The notes under the pieces are model-generated. The model was not told the origin of the DNA. It worked only from the letters and a program-made list of their open reading frames with translations, and made no database searches. A stretch of DNA of 64,000 bases. It comes from Heterostelium album PN500 (Eukaryota; Evosea; Eumycetozoa; Acytosteliales; Acytosteliaceae). Below are positions 10,441-22,797 of this stretch, piece after piece; positions within the stretch are counted from its first letter, which is position 1, and the number at the start of each line of letters is the position of its first letter. The stretch is taken from assembly GCF_000004825.1 (NCBI RefSeq), contig NW_008805073.1, positions 806,001 to 870,000 on the forward strand, read 5' to 3'. Made by a program: the position numbers and the translations under genes.

Positions 10441-12604
10441 TTAGTTTTGAGATTTGGAATACATCAGATGTTTGTAGACTTCTGGATGTAAAATCTTTTC
10501 AAATAAAAATGTGTATTGACTCTTTTCCAGCCAATCGTAAAGAATTTGTTGTGATTTCTCTAAACCATTTAGTTGTACCAATGCCTCAAATGAGTTGTCC
10601 AATATCATTTCACTCGGTGTTTTGACTGTTTTGGATGCACCAGTATTTTGTGAGGAGGTTGGCAAATTGCTTGGTGTTTGGTGAGTTGGTGAAACATTTC
10701 GGCGGTGATCAAAAGCAACTCCAGCTTTACTTGTTGTTGCATGATCACGCAGTGTTGTATTTAAATTGTTGAGATGATGGTGGAGTTGTTGATGATGATG
10801 CGAGTTTCTAAGACCCTCCTTTACAACCTCATCATTATCAATGATATCGTAACTGTTTGTAAGTTTCAGTGAGTTATACTTTGGTCTTTGTTGCATAGGT
10901 GGTTGTTGAGCTGTACATGATACTGGTGACGAATTATTATTGGGGTGTTGCGTGGACGTTGGCGTCGGCGTCGGCGTCGTCAGTGGCGTCGTCGTCGTCG
11001 TCGTTGGCTTGGGCGATGAAGTCGTTGTCTTGGTGATATCAGTGATAGGCAAAGACTTGGAGCCACTTTCATTAAAGAAATTACGGAAGTTCTGCAAAGT
11101 ATTGAGTGTCATTATATCCTCTTCAAGTAGATTGTGATCACCATACTTTGAACGCAGCTTCTTAATCTCATTCATTTGGTGTAGCTCATCTTTTTCGTTG
11201 GTCTCTGGAGTGCTTGTAGCAGATGACTGTGGTGACTTCTCTTGGTTGACTGGATTCAAAAGCAATTCAATCTTGGAGTTGAATTTCTTTGTGTTGCCGT
11301 GAGTGACGTTAGTTTCCTCGGTGATCTCTTCCAAGTCAGTGCGGTTAGAACAACTGTTTCCAGTTGTTGGTGACTTCTCGTCGCCAGACTTATTAGAGTT
11401 GGCACCCATTACAAATATAATATGAGAATTATCACCAAGATTAAATTGTGCTATAATAAGAAAGAAAAAAAAAATCGATAAATTAGTAAACTTGGTTGAA
11501 GAAAAGAAATAGGATGATCATATACATACATGGAGTAAATGGTTTTTTACAAACCTTGCACCACCATCTTCGCTTATCATGTTTTCTTGTTGCTTGTTGG
11601 AAGCACCTTCCGCATTGTGGAGCGGTGTTGCCGATGAATTCACCATTGGCATCGAGTTTCTTTCCTTTACGGAATGGTGTGAATGATTTGGTACAGTTTT
11701 TACACCACCATCTTCTCTTGTCGTGACGTCTGGTTGCTGGTATATTACAATTTGGACAAGCGGGATTCTCCCCTAGTGATGTGAGTAACTTGATATGATT
11801 ATCCATTTCTTTGGTTATCTTGGGGTTGTTGTTGTTGTTATGAGTGTGATTGGCGTCGTTACATTGCGATGAACAACCAGTTGATTTTGTAGGACTGTTG
11901 GTACCGCCAAAGGTATGTGCGCCGCTTCCACCAAGTGGAGTGGTCGATGGAGTGATGTTGCGAGGTGAGAGGAAACCGGTACCACTACCGCCACTTTCGT
12001 GATGCTCATCTTCATCATCAGCGTCATACGAGTCCTCATCGTGAGAATCGTCGTGATTGCTGTGATTTTCGATCTCGCTGCTCAAGCCGAGTGGAAGCAA
12101 TGATTTATGTGGGTGTTGTTTGCAGTCACAGTGTTCGGGTTGATTGCAAGGCAGATTGTGGAGGACATCGGTGATTGGCGATGTTTTCAATGCCTTTAAG
12201 ATATTTGTTGATATATTGCTTTGATGATGATGAGGGTGATGGTTATGTTGTTGACTATGATGGTCACTATTACGGTGATGGTGTTGGTGTAATGAAAACA
12301 TTGGTAAATCGCTGTGTGATGGTAGTGACTCTATAGAATGATGTGAGAATGCCTTTAATTGTTGTTGAATAGATGGGAAGTTCTGTGGTGATGTGGCAGA
12401 CGATGTAGAATTGGAGGAAGACGAGTGAGACATACTATCCATACAGTTTGGAAGGTATGGGAATTTTATTTGGCCAGGCATTGGCAGATCCTCTAATCCC
12501 AACTCTAATCTTCTTTTTATACCACTACTGTTTGAAAGTGAATTGTGGCTGCTCATACTACTGCTACTACTACTACTACTACTATTACTATTATTATTAT
12601 TCAT
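10441..12604 (-). CDS. protein with two tandem CX2CX14CX2C zinc ribbons, about 694 aa (2 exons)
   Basis: Exons 11530-12604 and 10441-11450, joined by a 79 bp intron (donor GTATGT, acceptor TTATAG) in matching phase. The first 280 residues are Ser, Asn and His-rich. Two near-identical zinc ribbons follow at about residues 283-310 and 331-358. Each has a Cys pair, 14 residues containing HDKRRWW, a second Cys pair, then an FTP tail. The spacing is shorter than a GATA finger (17-18 between pairs) and resembles the zinc ribbons at the N-termini of some transposases and DNA-binding regulators. The second exon is mostly low complexity; its end (about residues 610-690) is a conserved-looking helical segment with LYDWLEKSQYTF. 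A nuclear DNA-binding role is inference. It is a host-type gene with dictyostelid codon use. Confidence 0.65.
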
Positions 12605-14567
12605 TTTTATGATTGTATTTAAAATTTTCTGGAGAGATCTCTAGAAAAATATGGCAAAATAAATAAGGGAAAAAAAAAGGTGGAAATATATGGAAATTAA
12701 TTTTAATTAAATAGGAATATGGTTATTTAACTTTGAAGGAAGTTGTAAACTCTATTTCTATTAGCTATTGTTATTATTATTCTATTATTGATTGTAATGA
12801 TTAATATAAGTTATTATTATCTATGTTTAGTGGTTGACTAAACATCTCCCCTTTTTGATTGATCAAGACCAATTACGACTATGATTGTTTAAACACTAGA
12901 TATAATCGTTAAAGTGAGAGAAGTAATATATTATAATGCTATTAGTTGTTGAGACTGCTTGTATAAACATAAAAACTATAAATAATTAATAGTTGATCTT
13001 GATAATGATTAATGATAATAATAAAAATAAATAAAATAATAAAATAAAATGAAATAATTAAATATAAAACTGAATATACTTTAATTAATCTAAATAGATA
13101 TTTAAATAAACAGAATAATTAGACGAGCAAGCATAAACAATGCAACGATGAATAATAAAATTTTGAAAAAGTGAAAAAATTGTCTGTTGGAAAAAAAAAA
13201 ATGTTGATAGTGAGCTGAGGAGGTGTGAAAAAAGGTAAACTATTGAATTGAATTGCTAACTATGATAAACAATTATATAGATAGATAAACAGTTGGTATC
13301 AAATTAATTTATATTTATGAATAGAATATGAATAATTTAAAATCATATATCTTTATTATTGTTTTTTTTTTTCTTTTTGATACTAAATTAAATTGATTTT
13401 TTTTTTTTTTTTTCTTGATAAAAAAACTAATGATTTGTTTGTTATGTATGACCAAACTTGCTTGAAAATATTATTATTTATCTATTTTATATTATTTTAT
13501 TTTTATTCTTTTCCCCTTTTTAACACACTACTCCCTTAACTAACTAACTAATAAAAATAAATAACGAATTATAAATTTACTATTCTTTGTTATTATTAAA
13601 CAGATTTTAAAAATAATTGTTTATCTCAAATTGAAAAGATATAAAATAAACAAAAAACCAAAAACAAAAATAAAAAAAGAGAAAAAAACCAAAAACAAAC
13701 AACAAAAATAAAAAAAGTAAAATAAAAAACACCCAAAATTCCCTATTGTCAAGAGACTGTGTGATGCATGGTGTTGGTGAATGTGGGGGTAGTGAAAACC
13801 AAAAAATCAAAAATCACCAGGCATGTGAAAGTTGGGGGTCACAAAAACAAAAATACAAACAACAGAAAAAAAAATAAAATTTAAATTGAAACTAATTTTT
13901 AAAAAACGCCCCATCATTCATGATGATAAACACCCAATTCCACTATTGCAAATCAACAATTGTTTTGTGAATATGAAGAAAAAGTTTCTTTGTTTACCAC
14001 AAGTATACAAATTTTGGAGATTATGTAATGTTATGTGATGTGTTGTGTTGGTGTTTTGTGAGTGTGTTGAGTGACTAATGGTGATAGATAGTGCAGTGTT
14101 AGTGAAGATTTTATTATTATCACCAATTAATTATAAACATTCACTATTCCCATACTCAAGTGGTAAAATTGATTTAATTGATATGACTAACTGTAATTAA
14201 TTATGATGTGTAAGCTCGAGTGAATACTCGTATTGAATAAATTCAGAATCAATGGAGTTTTTTATATACATTAATCATTTTAATCAATCGATTGATTATG
14301 TTAACAATTCAATTTAGTGTTGAATTAGTTAATTGTGTTTGAAATTTGGTTGGATGGTAACAATTTTTTTTGAAAGAGTTTGAATTTTATTATATGATAA
14401 TTTGGGATTACAATTGAGGTAGTAGGTTTATATTATAGAATGAAACAATATTCATTGTTTTGTTCAATGTTGAAGTGGAGTGTATTTGTTTTTTTTTTTT
14501 TTGTTGATTTGATTAGGGTTTTTTTTCTTTGGTGTAAACTTAGGTAAATTATGATAATACAAGTCTT
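12605..14567. other. AT-rich spacer, no gene seen
   Basis: About 2 kb between the start of the zinc-ribbon gene and the 3' end of the kinase gene. It holds many A/T runs and two short frames (13607-13810 and 13832-14038) that look random. The left end must carry the zinc-ribbon gene promoter. Confidence 0.5.
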
Positions 14568-16446
14568 TTAATAAGTATCAGCACCTGGAGTGGATGGACA
14601 GAATAGGGACATGAATTTATAGTTTGGAACACCGAGACTAGCATCAAGACGTACGTCACCGTTGTTTCCACCACCATTCTTTTGAACGATTTCAATGAGT
14701 GTGCTGTAGTTGATACCTTGGTAGTTCAACTTGTTTCCGAGACGAGCAACACGTTGATGCTTGATCAATCCAGACTCGTTTACGACCTGTGAGATTGTGA
14801 AGCAACCAGAGTTGGTCGAACTGAAACGGACCAAGAACGATCCGACCGGTTGACCATTGAGACGTGAGGCAGCATCGACAGTCTCCAAGTATCCGTGGAA
14901 CCACTTTTGAGCGAGGATTTCACGCACGATTTCCATGAGCGATGGTCCTTCACCAGAGGCGCACATCGGTCCAAAGAACTCGAGGATCTTTCCAAATTTC
15001 TCAATGTTGACGACATTGTCCACTCCAGTACCCTCGGACTTGGGTGAATCGGCGAGGATTGCCTTGAGACACTTGATGTTCAGATACTCGGTCGATGTCT
15101 TTTCGCATTGGTTTCTGGTGGGTACTTTCGACCACTCACAGAGTGCGTCGATGAACGACTCCCATGGTACTTCTTGCTCGGTGAGGAAGCACTTCTTCCA
15201 GAATTCACGTCCTCTGAGGTCAGAGATGGCAGCGTCGACAATGATATGATCGAGACACGAGATGATCTCCTTGAACGATGGACGTCTGGCTGGATCCTTG
15301 TCCCAGCATCTCTCGATTAACTTTCTCAAGAGATCCAAACAGTCGTGTGGAATGGGTGGACGCTCGTGCTTGACACAGACTGCCTCTCTAAACTTTTCGA
15401 GTTCTCTGTGGTGTGAGAATGGTTCCTTACGTGTTAGAATCTCCCACAAAACAATACCGAATGAATATACATCGCTAGACTCATTGAACTCCTTGAACAT
15501 CATAACCTCTGGTGCCATATACAAAGGAGTACCCTTTGCACTAGATTGATCCTTCAACATTTTATGTTTTTGTTTCAAAGCAGATAGACCGAAATCGCAA
15601 ACTATATATAAATACAAATCAATCAATTATCAATATTGTTAGTAACATAATCATCATCATCATCATATTCACATCTTCATTCTTACTTTTAACTTGCATA
15701 TTTTCATCCACTAAAAGATTTGAAGATTTTACATCTCTGTGTACAAATACAGGGTTTGATTCGTGCAACCAATTGATACCCAATGCTGCATCTCTTGCCA
15801 CTAAAAATAGGATAATAGGAATTAAAAGTTAATAAAAGTTTTGAATTTGATTTGATCCGATTCAACCGAATCGATTTGATAACTTACTTCTCATTCTAAG
15901 ATATAATGGGAGTTGAATTTTTTCGTCGTGTAACAAGGTTTCCAAGTTACCTTTTGGAACGAGTTCAGTTACGATAACACATTTACCTGGGATGGTACAT
16001 GCACCCATGAAAAGACAGATATTTGGATGGTAGATCTTGCTCATCAGATGCACCTCCTTTCTAAAGGCAGCAAGTGTAGCGGCATCATAGTTTTGTTTGT
16101 GTAGCAACTTGACGGCCACTGATTTTTGACGACAACGACCCTTATATACTTTACCAAATGAACCAGTACCGATCAGTTCCTCGAATGTAATTTCCTCTGG
16201 TCTGATTTCGGGTGGTCCAGATCTATCGGAGTTCAACTGTTGTTGATGATAGTATTTTTCTAGATTAGTTTGATTCGATTTCTTTTTTGAACTACTACTA
16301 TCATTTTGATGATTATGATTATGATGATGATTGTGATTTTGTTGATTATCTTTATTGACTTCTATGGATGACAATATTTTTTCTGATCGCTTTACATCTT
16401 GTTTATTTATTTGTTCTTCTTCATCGTCGCAATTAACATGATGTTG

Positions 16447-16495
<49 letters not shown>

Positions 16496-16903
16496 ATTAT
16501 GTTTCTTATCGGTATTAAATGATTTATTAAATCTGCACTGAATATTATTGAATATTCTATCAAGAGTAAAATGTGATTCTTGATTTCTCAACATTATTAT
16601 ATTGTTTTGTATTTTTGATCATATAAGATCCTTAATTGTCAATCTTTAGACTTTGGTTTTATTTATTATTTTGGTTGATATTGTTGCTATTATTATTATT
16701 GATATTGTTATTTATATTTATAGTTATTTGATAATGATTCATTTCATCTAGATTCGATTTTAAATGTTATTATTGCTATTACTATTATTATTATTATTAT
16801 TATTATTTTGCAAGTGTCAACTTTATACTATATTGGTAATTATAATAATACTTACATCTTGATATGAACTGAATTGGTCAGTTCTTAGTTGTTGTGGATC
16901 CAT
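14568..16903 (-). CDS. SHK-type protein kinase with C-terminal SH2 domain
   Basis: Kinase-SH2 protein of the Dictyostelium SHK family (shkA-shkE). Exons seen: 14568-15601, 15687-15800 and 15888 to about 16.56 kb, with matching phases (donors GTAAGA, GTAAGT). A probable first exon of 16 codons is 16856-16903 (MDPQQLRTDQ, donor GTAAGT). The acceptor joining it is unclear, so the N-terminus is uncertain. The kinase domain starts at EITFEELIGTGSFGKVYKG and shows the VAVKLL lysine, the HRDVKSSNLL loop, DFGLSA and APEVM. The SH2 domain has the WFHGYL start and the GSFLVRFSS phosphotyrosine pocket with its Arg. A helical region lies between. The family has dual-specificity (TKL-like) kinase activity and acts at the membrane in signalling. 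A poly-Asn stretch and a His/Asn-rich linker precede the kinase. It most resembles the shkB/shkD type, but I cannot assign a letter. Confidence 0.9.
16447..16489 (+). repeat. (TTA)n microsatellite, about 14 units
   Basis: Pure trinucleotide run. On the minus strand it encodes the poly-Asn stretch near the N-terminus of the SH2-kinase, if that part is exonic. Confidence 0.9.
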
Positions 16904-17906
16904 TGTTTGTTCTACTATCGTATATATATGGTTATATCTTTAATATCTAGTGTTGTTTTTTTTATTATTTGATTTATTATTTAGTTTTTTTTTTGTTTTT
17001 TTTTTTATTATTACACGCTAATATTACTATAGTGTTGATAAAAACAAAAAATTATTCAACAAGCAACAAAAGATTAAAATAAAAACAAAATAATTATGAA
17101 AACAATTTATATTAGTTGTATGTATGTTTGTTTACTGATGAATAAATCGAATGTAACCTTTTATTTGAAATTTTGTTTTTTTTTTTTTTTTTTTTTCAAA
17201 GATGATGATTTTGTTGGCTTAAAATGTTTTCATTGAATTTGTACAAAGTTATATTAATTAATATTAATTATATTGACCATACCTGCGTATTATTGTTTCG
17301 TTTTTGAAATCAAAAAAAAGAATAAAAATAAAAATGATTTTAGATCGCAGATAATTGTAATTAAAAATAAAAAAAAGTAAAAAAAAAGTAAAATTAATTC
17401 TAGATTATTTAATTTATTATTATTTAAAAAAATAAAATAAAACTGCAGTTAAATATTGGAAAATGAAAAAAATACTGTTTATTTATTAAAAAGGATAATC
17501 AAAAAATTGAAATTTATTTTTTTCTTTTTAACACAACAACAAAAATTATTAAATTTTCTTGCCAATTGTGTGGTTTTTATCAAACGGGAAATGGAAACAG
17601 AATAAGTATGATGATTTTTGCTTTGTCAACAACACCTGCAACTGCAAGTAATTCTTAAGCTTGTTATCAATTAGTTGATTACACTATCAATTTAGCATAT
17701 TGATTACGAATGATTTAGGCATAATACCGAAAATAAAAGAGGTATTCTACTGATGAGTCTTACCCAAATATTCTCTTTCATCTGTGAAACAAAAGACTTT
17801 ACAACAAATTATAAAATATAACGAATGGGTTATTTATCAAAAAATAATTTGTTTATTAAAAGGGAGGGATATGTATCAGTGCAATGGAGATAGAATTCGA
17901 AGATTA
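16904..17906. other. spacer, promoter side of the SH2-kinase gene
   Basis: About 1 kb of AT-rich sequence with long T runs (17175-17197). It ends at the stop of the next minus-strand gene. No coding frame or RNA gene recognised. Confidence 0.5.
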
Positions 17907-18939
17907 TTATTGCTTGTCGACACCACCAAAGTTAGTGTTTGGAACTGCATAGTAATATTGAACTGGGAAGTAGTATGGTTGTTGTTGTTGTTGTTGTTGT
18001 GGCAATCCATTGGTTGATGGCATTTGTCCGTATGGCATGTTGATTGGGATCATCATTGGCATTGGTTGTGGTTGTGGAGCAGCAGCTGTTGGCTTGGCTG
18101 ATTGCATATTGAATTGTTGAGCTGGATAGAAGTTGGCGGTGTTAGAGTTGTTGTTGTTTACATCATTTGACTCTGGTTCCTCAGAAACCAATTCAATGGT
18201 AGCCAATGGTTGATAGGCACCTTGCTTCAACAATTTAATATGACGAGTATAGTTCTTCAAGTTCATAGCCTAAAATAAAATTAATATTAAAAAGAAAAAG
18301 TTAATCAATCAACCAACTAACCAATCTTTATAAAAAAAAAAAAAAAAGAAAAAGATTACTTACATAGATGATGATGAATGCCAATGAAAGAAGGAATGAA
18401 GAGACAGCATACAAGGTGTCGAGGTAGTATGCAGCTTCAAAGGTAATAGCAGCACAGAGGAGTGAGAGTGCAAAGTAAAGAATACATGAGAAGGCGAAAT
18501 ACTAAAATATTTGTGATTATAAATATAGATAGGTAAGTATTTTATATCGATATAATTATTAGATCAATCTAGAGACATACGAGATAGTTCCATCCTAATT
18601 TACCAGATTTGACAGCGTAGAATCCCAAGAATGCGAGAAGAATTGCAAAGATCCAATAAGTAATTGGAAGGAAACAAATTAACAAAGCCTATTATATAAA
18701 TATGTTAATAAAATTTTATATTTAGATTGTTAAAACAATAAAAAGATAAGATAACATACACTTTGGAAGAATACGAATAAAGTAGCTTGTCCCTTGGCTC
18801 TTAAGAGTTCTGGGTTGACACTGATGGCAGTGACAGTGGTGAGAGTCGATGGTGACTCTGCCTCGGTTTCATCGATCAACAATGAAGTGGTTGGTGGAAC
18901 AACTGGTGGTTGTTGTTCATCGATTGATTGTGCACCCAT
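17907..18939 (-). CDS. 4-TM membrane protein with Pro/Gln-rich tail, 262 aa (4 exons)
   Basis: Exons 18760-18939, 18581-18688, 18364-18501 and 17907-18269. All junctions are phase 0 with GTATGT or GTAAGT donors, so each exon adds whole codons. An N-terminal cytosolic-looking segment of about 50 residues (MGAQSIDEQQPP) is followed by four hydrophobic segments: ATLFVFFQSALLICF, then YWIFAILLAFLGFYAV, then FSCILYFALSLLCAAI, then VSSFLLSLAFIIIY. After RHIKLLKQG the C-terminal 110 residues are Asn, Pro, Gln and Met-rich, with PYYFPVQYYYAVP near the end. The layout (short N-terminus, 4 TM, proline-rich tail) is like tetraspanning vesicle proteins, but I see no diagnostic motif. Function unknown. 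Confidence 0.75.
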
Positions 18940-19793
18940 TTGTTTTGCTTATATTATATTATAAATCAAAAATAATAACAATAAAAAAATAACAATAAAA
19001 AAAAACTAAATGATACTAAATTAAAATTTTAAAAAAAAAACAAAAACTAGTTGATAATATATATCTTTATCTAATGAAAAAAAAACTAATAATAATAATA
19101 ATTATTATTTCTTAAGGTTGGTTTATATACAAAAATAAAATTGTGAAAATATTGATTTATTAGGATGTGAGGTTGTTTTTATAATATTTTTTTTTAATTT
19201 TTGGTGATTCACATTCCATTAAACATTTGTTTTTTTTTTTTTTTTTTTAATTCACAAATTTCGGTGAGGGATAGAATTGCTACCACCGTTCTTTAAAAGA
19301 ACACACAATTTGCTAGATATTAATAAATAACTTTTTTAAACAAGCGAATTAAAAATTTATATTTTTATTATTTATTAAATTATCAACATTATTATTTTCT
19401 ATAATATTATTTATTTGATCTATGAATTGATCATTGATCTCTTCCCAATAAATGATTATATTTAATATAAATAGATAGAAATTGTGTAACTGTCAAAACA
19501 ATTACCAAATTGATTGATTTAAATAAACAATGTTAAACAGACAAACAAAGAAATCTTATTATTTCTTAAAATTTTCAAAATAAAATATATTTGTCAACAA
19601 ATTCTCTCTTTCTTCAGTTTTTCTTCTTCTGATTTTTTTTTTTTGTTGATGCTTGGATTCTTTAAAAAAAAAAAATAAACAACTTTCATTTCATTTCGAA
19701 CAAAAATAATATTTTTGCTAATTTATTCAAACTAACTTTTTATCACTGATCACAACATACATTTCACTTTCATATTATAACAACAATAAAACA
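18940..19793. promoter_or_regulatory. divergent intergenic region (4-TM gene / ZNF598 gene)
   Basis: About 850 bp separate two divergently transcribed starts (minus 18939, plus 19794). Both promoters must lie here. Long T runs and A runs near 19225-19250 and 19630-19680 fit dictyostelid promoters. I cannot point to a specific factor site. Confidence 0.6.
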
Positions 19794-22646
19794 ATGTCAA
19801 CTACTACTACTACTACTTCAACAACTTCAACTTCGACTTCAACTACATCTTCTGAACCCTCAGGCAGTAGTAGTGGAGGAAGTAGACAGCAGCAGCAACA
19901 ACAACAAAAACCAAGACAACCACAACAACAAAGAGAAAGAAAGCCAAGAGAACCAAAGGAACCTAGAGAACCTAAAGAACCTAAGGCTCCAAAGGAACCA
20001 AAGGAACCTAAAGCTCCAAAGGAACAACAATCACAACCAAAAGAAAATACTGGAAATAGAAGACCAAGAAATAATAATAATAGAAGTAAGAATGTAAATA
20101 GTGATGGTGGAGATGTAAGTGCAACATCCACAACTACAACGACAACAACAAATAGTCATCATCATCATCATGGACATCATCATGGTCATAATCATCATAA
20201 GAAACAGCAACAACAACTACCAAAACAAATGGGTGTTCCACCAGGATTATCTGCAAAGTTGGAAAAGTTGACTGTTGACAACACATTGCACAATGTCTTG
20301 AAGTTGAATCGTTTCAAACAACATGAAACTATGTGTATCCTTTGTTGTGATCCAATTGTATTCTATGCACGTGGTGAATGCGATCACTCTGAAGTATGTT
20401 CACTCTGTATCCTCAGACAAAGAGAGCTATACAAAGATAATAAATGTTGTATTTGTAAGGTAAATATCACAATAGCTACACAAACATCTATTCATAGTCA
20501 TTATCTAACACATATTATTTCAGACCGAAATGACTCAAGTCATATTTTCGACTGAAGACGACAAGAAGTTTGCTCAGTACGACAAGAAGGAACTGTCACT
20601 GAACAAGGCACTCGACATCTACTTTGACAACCGTGATTTCGAAGAGAGTATCGTATCACTTTGGCACTTTAGCTGCAGTCTTTGCGATCACCAACCATTT
20701 GAAAGTTTCAAAAAGTTGGAAATACATCTTCGTGGATCTCATAACAAATGTTATTGGTATGTATTAACTAGTTATTGATATTTTAACTATCTCTATATAT
20801 ATGGACATCATCACTAATATCAATAATAATAATAATAATAGTGAGATATGTATTGGTGATAGAAAGGTATTCTTACCGGAGCATTATTTATATGAACCAA
20901 AATCGATTCCACTGCATCTTGCCGAGTGGAATGGCGGTGCCGGTGAAGTGAAGAAGGGAAAGAAAGGTCATCCAGTGTGTAAGTTCTGTGACCGTTATTT
21001 CTATGGTGACGACCAGCTATATGAGCATCTCACTCAGAATCACTTTACCTGCTTCCTCTGTGAGAAAGCCGGTGTTCTCTACCAGTACTTCAAGGACTAC
21101 GCCAAGCTGCGCCACCATTTCCACGATGAGCACTACCTCTGCGACCACCCCGAGTGTGTCCAACAGAAATACATTGTATTCCCCGATGAGATTGCGTTGA
21201 AACAACATAAGATCTCAACACATCTCGACACCTCTGGTATGTCCAAAGTCCAGATCAGACAAGCCACTCAAATCAACATCAATTTCACATCGAGAAATAG
21301 CGGTCAATCGAATGCATCCGCAGCACAATCATCAACTGGAAATAACAATAGCAACAACAATAGAAGAGAAGAGGATAGCAGACCAACCACTACTACCACC
21401 TCTACCTCTACAAGTTCAACAGCCACCAACAACAACAACACTAACAATAACAATAGTAATATGTATGATTTAGAGAAAGAGTTCCCGTCGATGCAAGCGT
21501 CAACATCGACTACAACTACCAGCACATCCAATTCAAGTTATCCAACTGCAAGCTCAGTTGTTGCCGGCAGATTTGGTATTTCTCTGCCAAAAGCATTCAA
21601 TCCAAACTTTGTAAAACAAGAAAAACAAAAAGCATTAACTCAAGATGAAATCGATCAGTATGTATATAATAATAATACTTAAGTATTTTATTTGTATAAA
21701 ATTAATATTAACCATTTTTTGTTTAACAGGAGAAATAAAGATTTGGTAGTCAAAATTAAAGGAATGATTAATGAAAAGCAATATTCTATTTTTAAAGATA
21801 TTTCACTGGATTTCAAGAATGGAAAGACAGCAGTCAACGAATACTATACACAGTTTATCCAGTTGTTTGGAAAAGCCGGTGCCCACGAGATTTTCGATGA
21901 ATTGGTTGCACTGCTACCGGACCAATCAAAGAGAGAGGAACTGATGCAACTTCACAACTACATGAAGCACGTCGAAGAGCAATACCCATCGCTCGAGACC
22001 AAACCTTCATCAAAGAAAAACAAAAACAAACAGGAACCGGTCAACATCTGGGCACACACATCCAACCACACCATGCAACAAGTGAAGCAAAAGCCATCGG
22101 GTGATGTTGTTTCCAACCCATATACATTGGTTGCTCACTCAAAGAGCAGCTCTTCCTCTTCCTCCTCCTCATCAAACTCTATGGCATCTAAAATCCTGCA
22201 GAGCAGAGGATCGGTTGCTAGCAACAGCTCTTCAAACAAACCAAGAAGCTATAGATCATCGGAAGACTCTGACGAAGAGGAGTACCCAGCGTTGTTGGGT
22301 GCCGGTGTCAACAACTACTACCCATCGGGCAGTACTTCCACCACAAACTTTTCAAAGATTGCCATTGAGGCAAGCAAACCACCCGCACCAACTGTCACAC
22401 CATTGAAATCTCTTTCAAAACCAAAGGAATCTGACTTCCCATCACTGCCAATGGCACCACCAAAACCAAAAGCAGCACCCAAAGAACAACCAAAGCCAGC
22501 AGCCGAACAAAACGCTGGTAACGGAGTTGTAGGTAAAAAGTAAGTTAAATCAAACTTTTCAACAAAATAATATATATATCTAACATTATTTAATTTAAAT
22601 CTATTATTATTATAGGGGAAAGAATAAAGTAGTTTATAAGTTTTAA
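19794..22646 (+). CDS. znf598: ZNF598/Hel2-type RING E3 ubiquitin ligase, 851 aa (5 exons)
   Basis: Exons 19794-20459, 20524-20756, 20842-21657, 21730-22539 and 22616-22646, all in matching phase. The first 165 residues are Pro/Lys/Glu-rich repeats and a His run. A RING finger lies at about residues 180-222 (CILCCDPIVFYARGECDH, then CSLC and CCICK). Next come the family's C2H2-like fingers (FSCSLCDHQPF, then CKFCDRYFYGDDQLYEHL, CFLCEKAG and HHFHDEHYLC), a block starting RNKDLVVKIKGMI, and a short conserved-looking end KNKVVYKF. ZNF598/Hel2 senses collided ribosomes and ubiquitinates 40S proteins to start ribosome quality control (known from animals and yeast). Cytosolic. The distinctive RING-plus-fingers order makes the call firm. 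It converges on ALG1 with only 150 bp between stops. Confidence 0.92.
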
Positions 22647-22797
22647 ATAAAATAAATTAAATTAAAACAATAATAAACAATCGATATTACAACAACAACA
22701 ACAACAATAATAATAATATATAAGTTTAAATATCAAATTACTTAACAATCAAATAAATATAGATAGATAGGATTATGATATTTAAATATTAAACTTG

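Noticed and set aside
13607-14038. Two short frames between the zinc-ribbon and kinase genes
   Set aside because: Low-complexity products from A/T runs; nothing conserved visible.
14935-15549. Plus-strand open frames opposite the SH2-kinase
   Set aside because: They are antisense shadows of a well-supported kinase and SH2 coding region and match no family.
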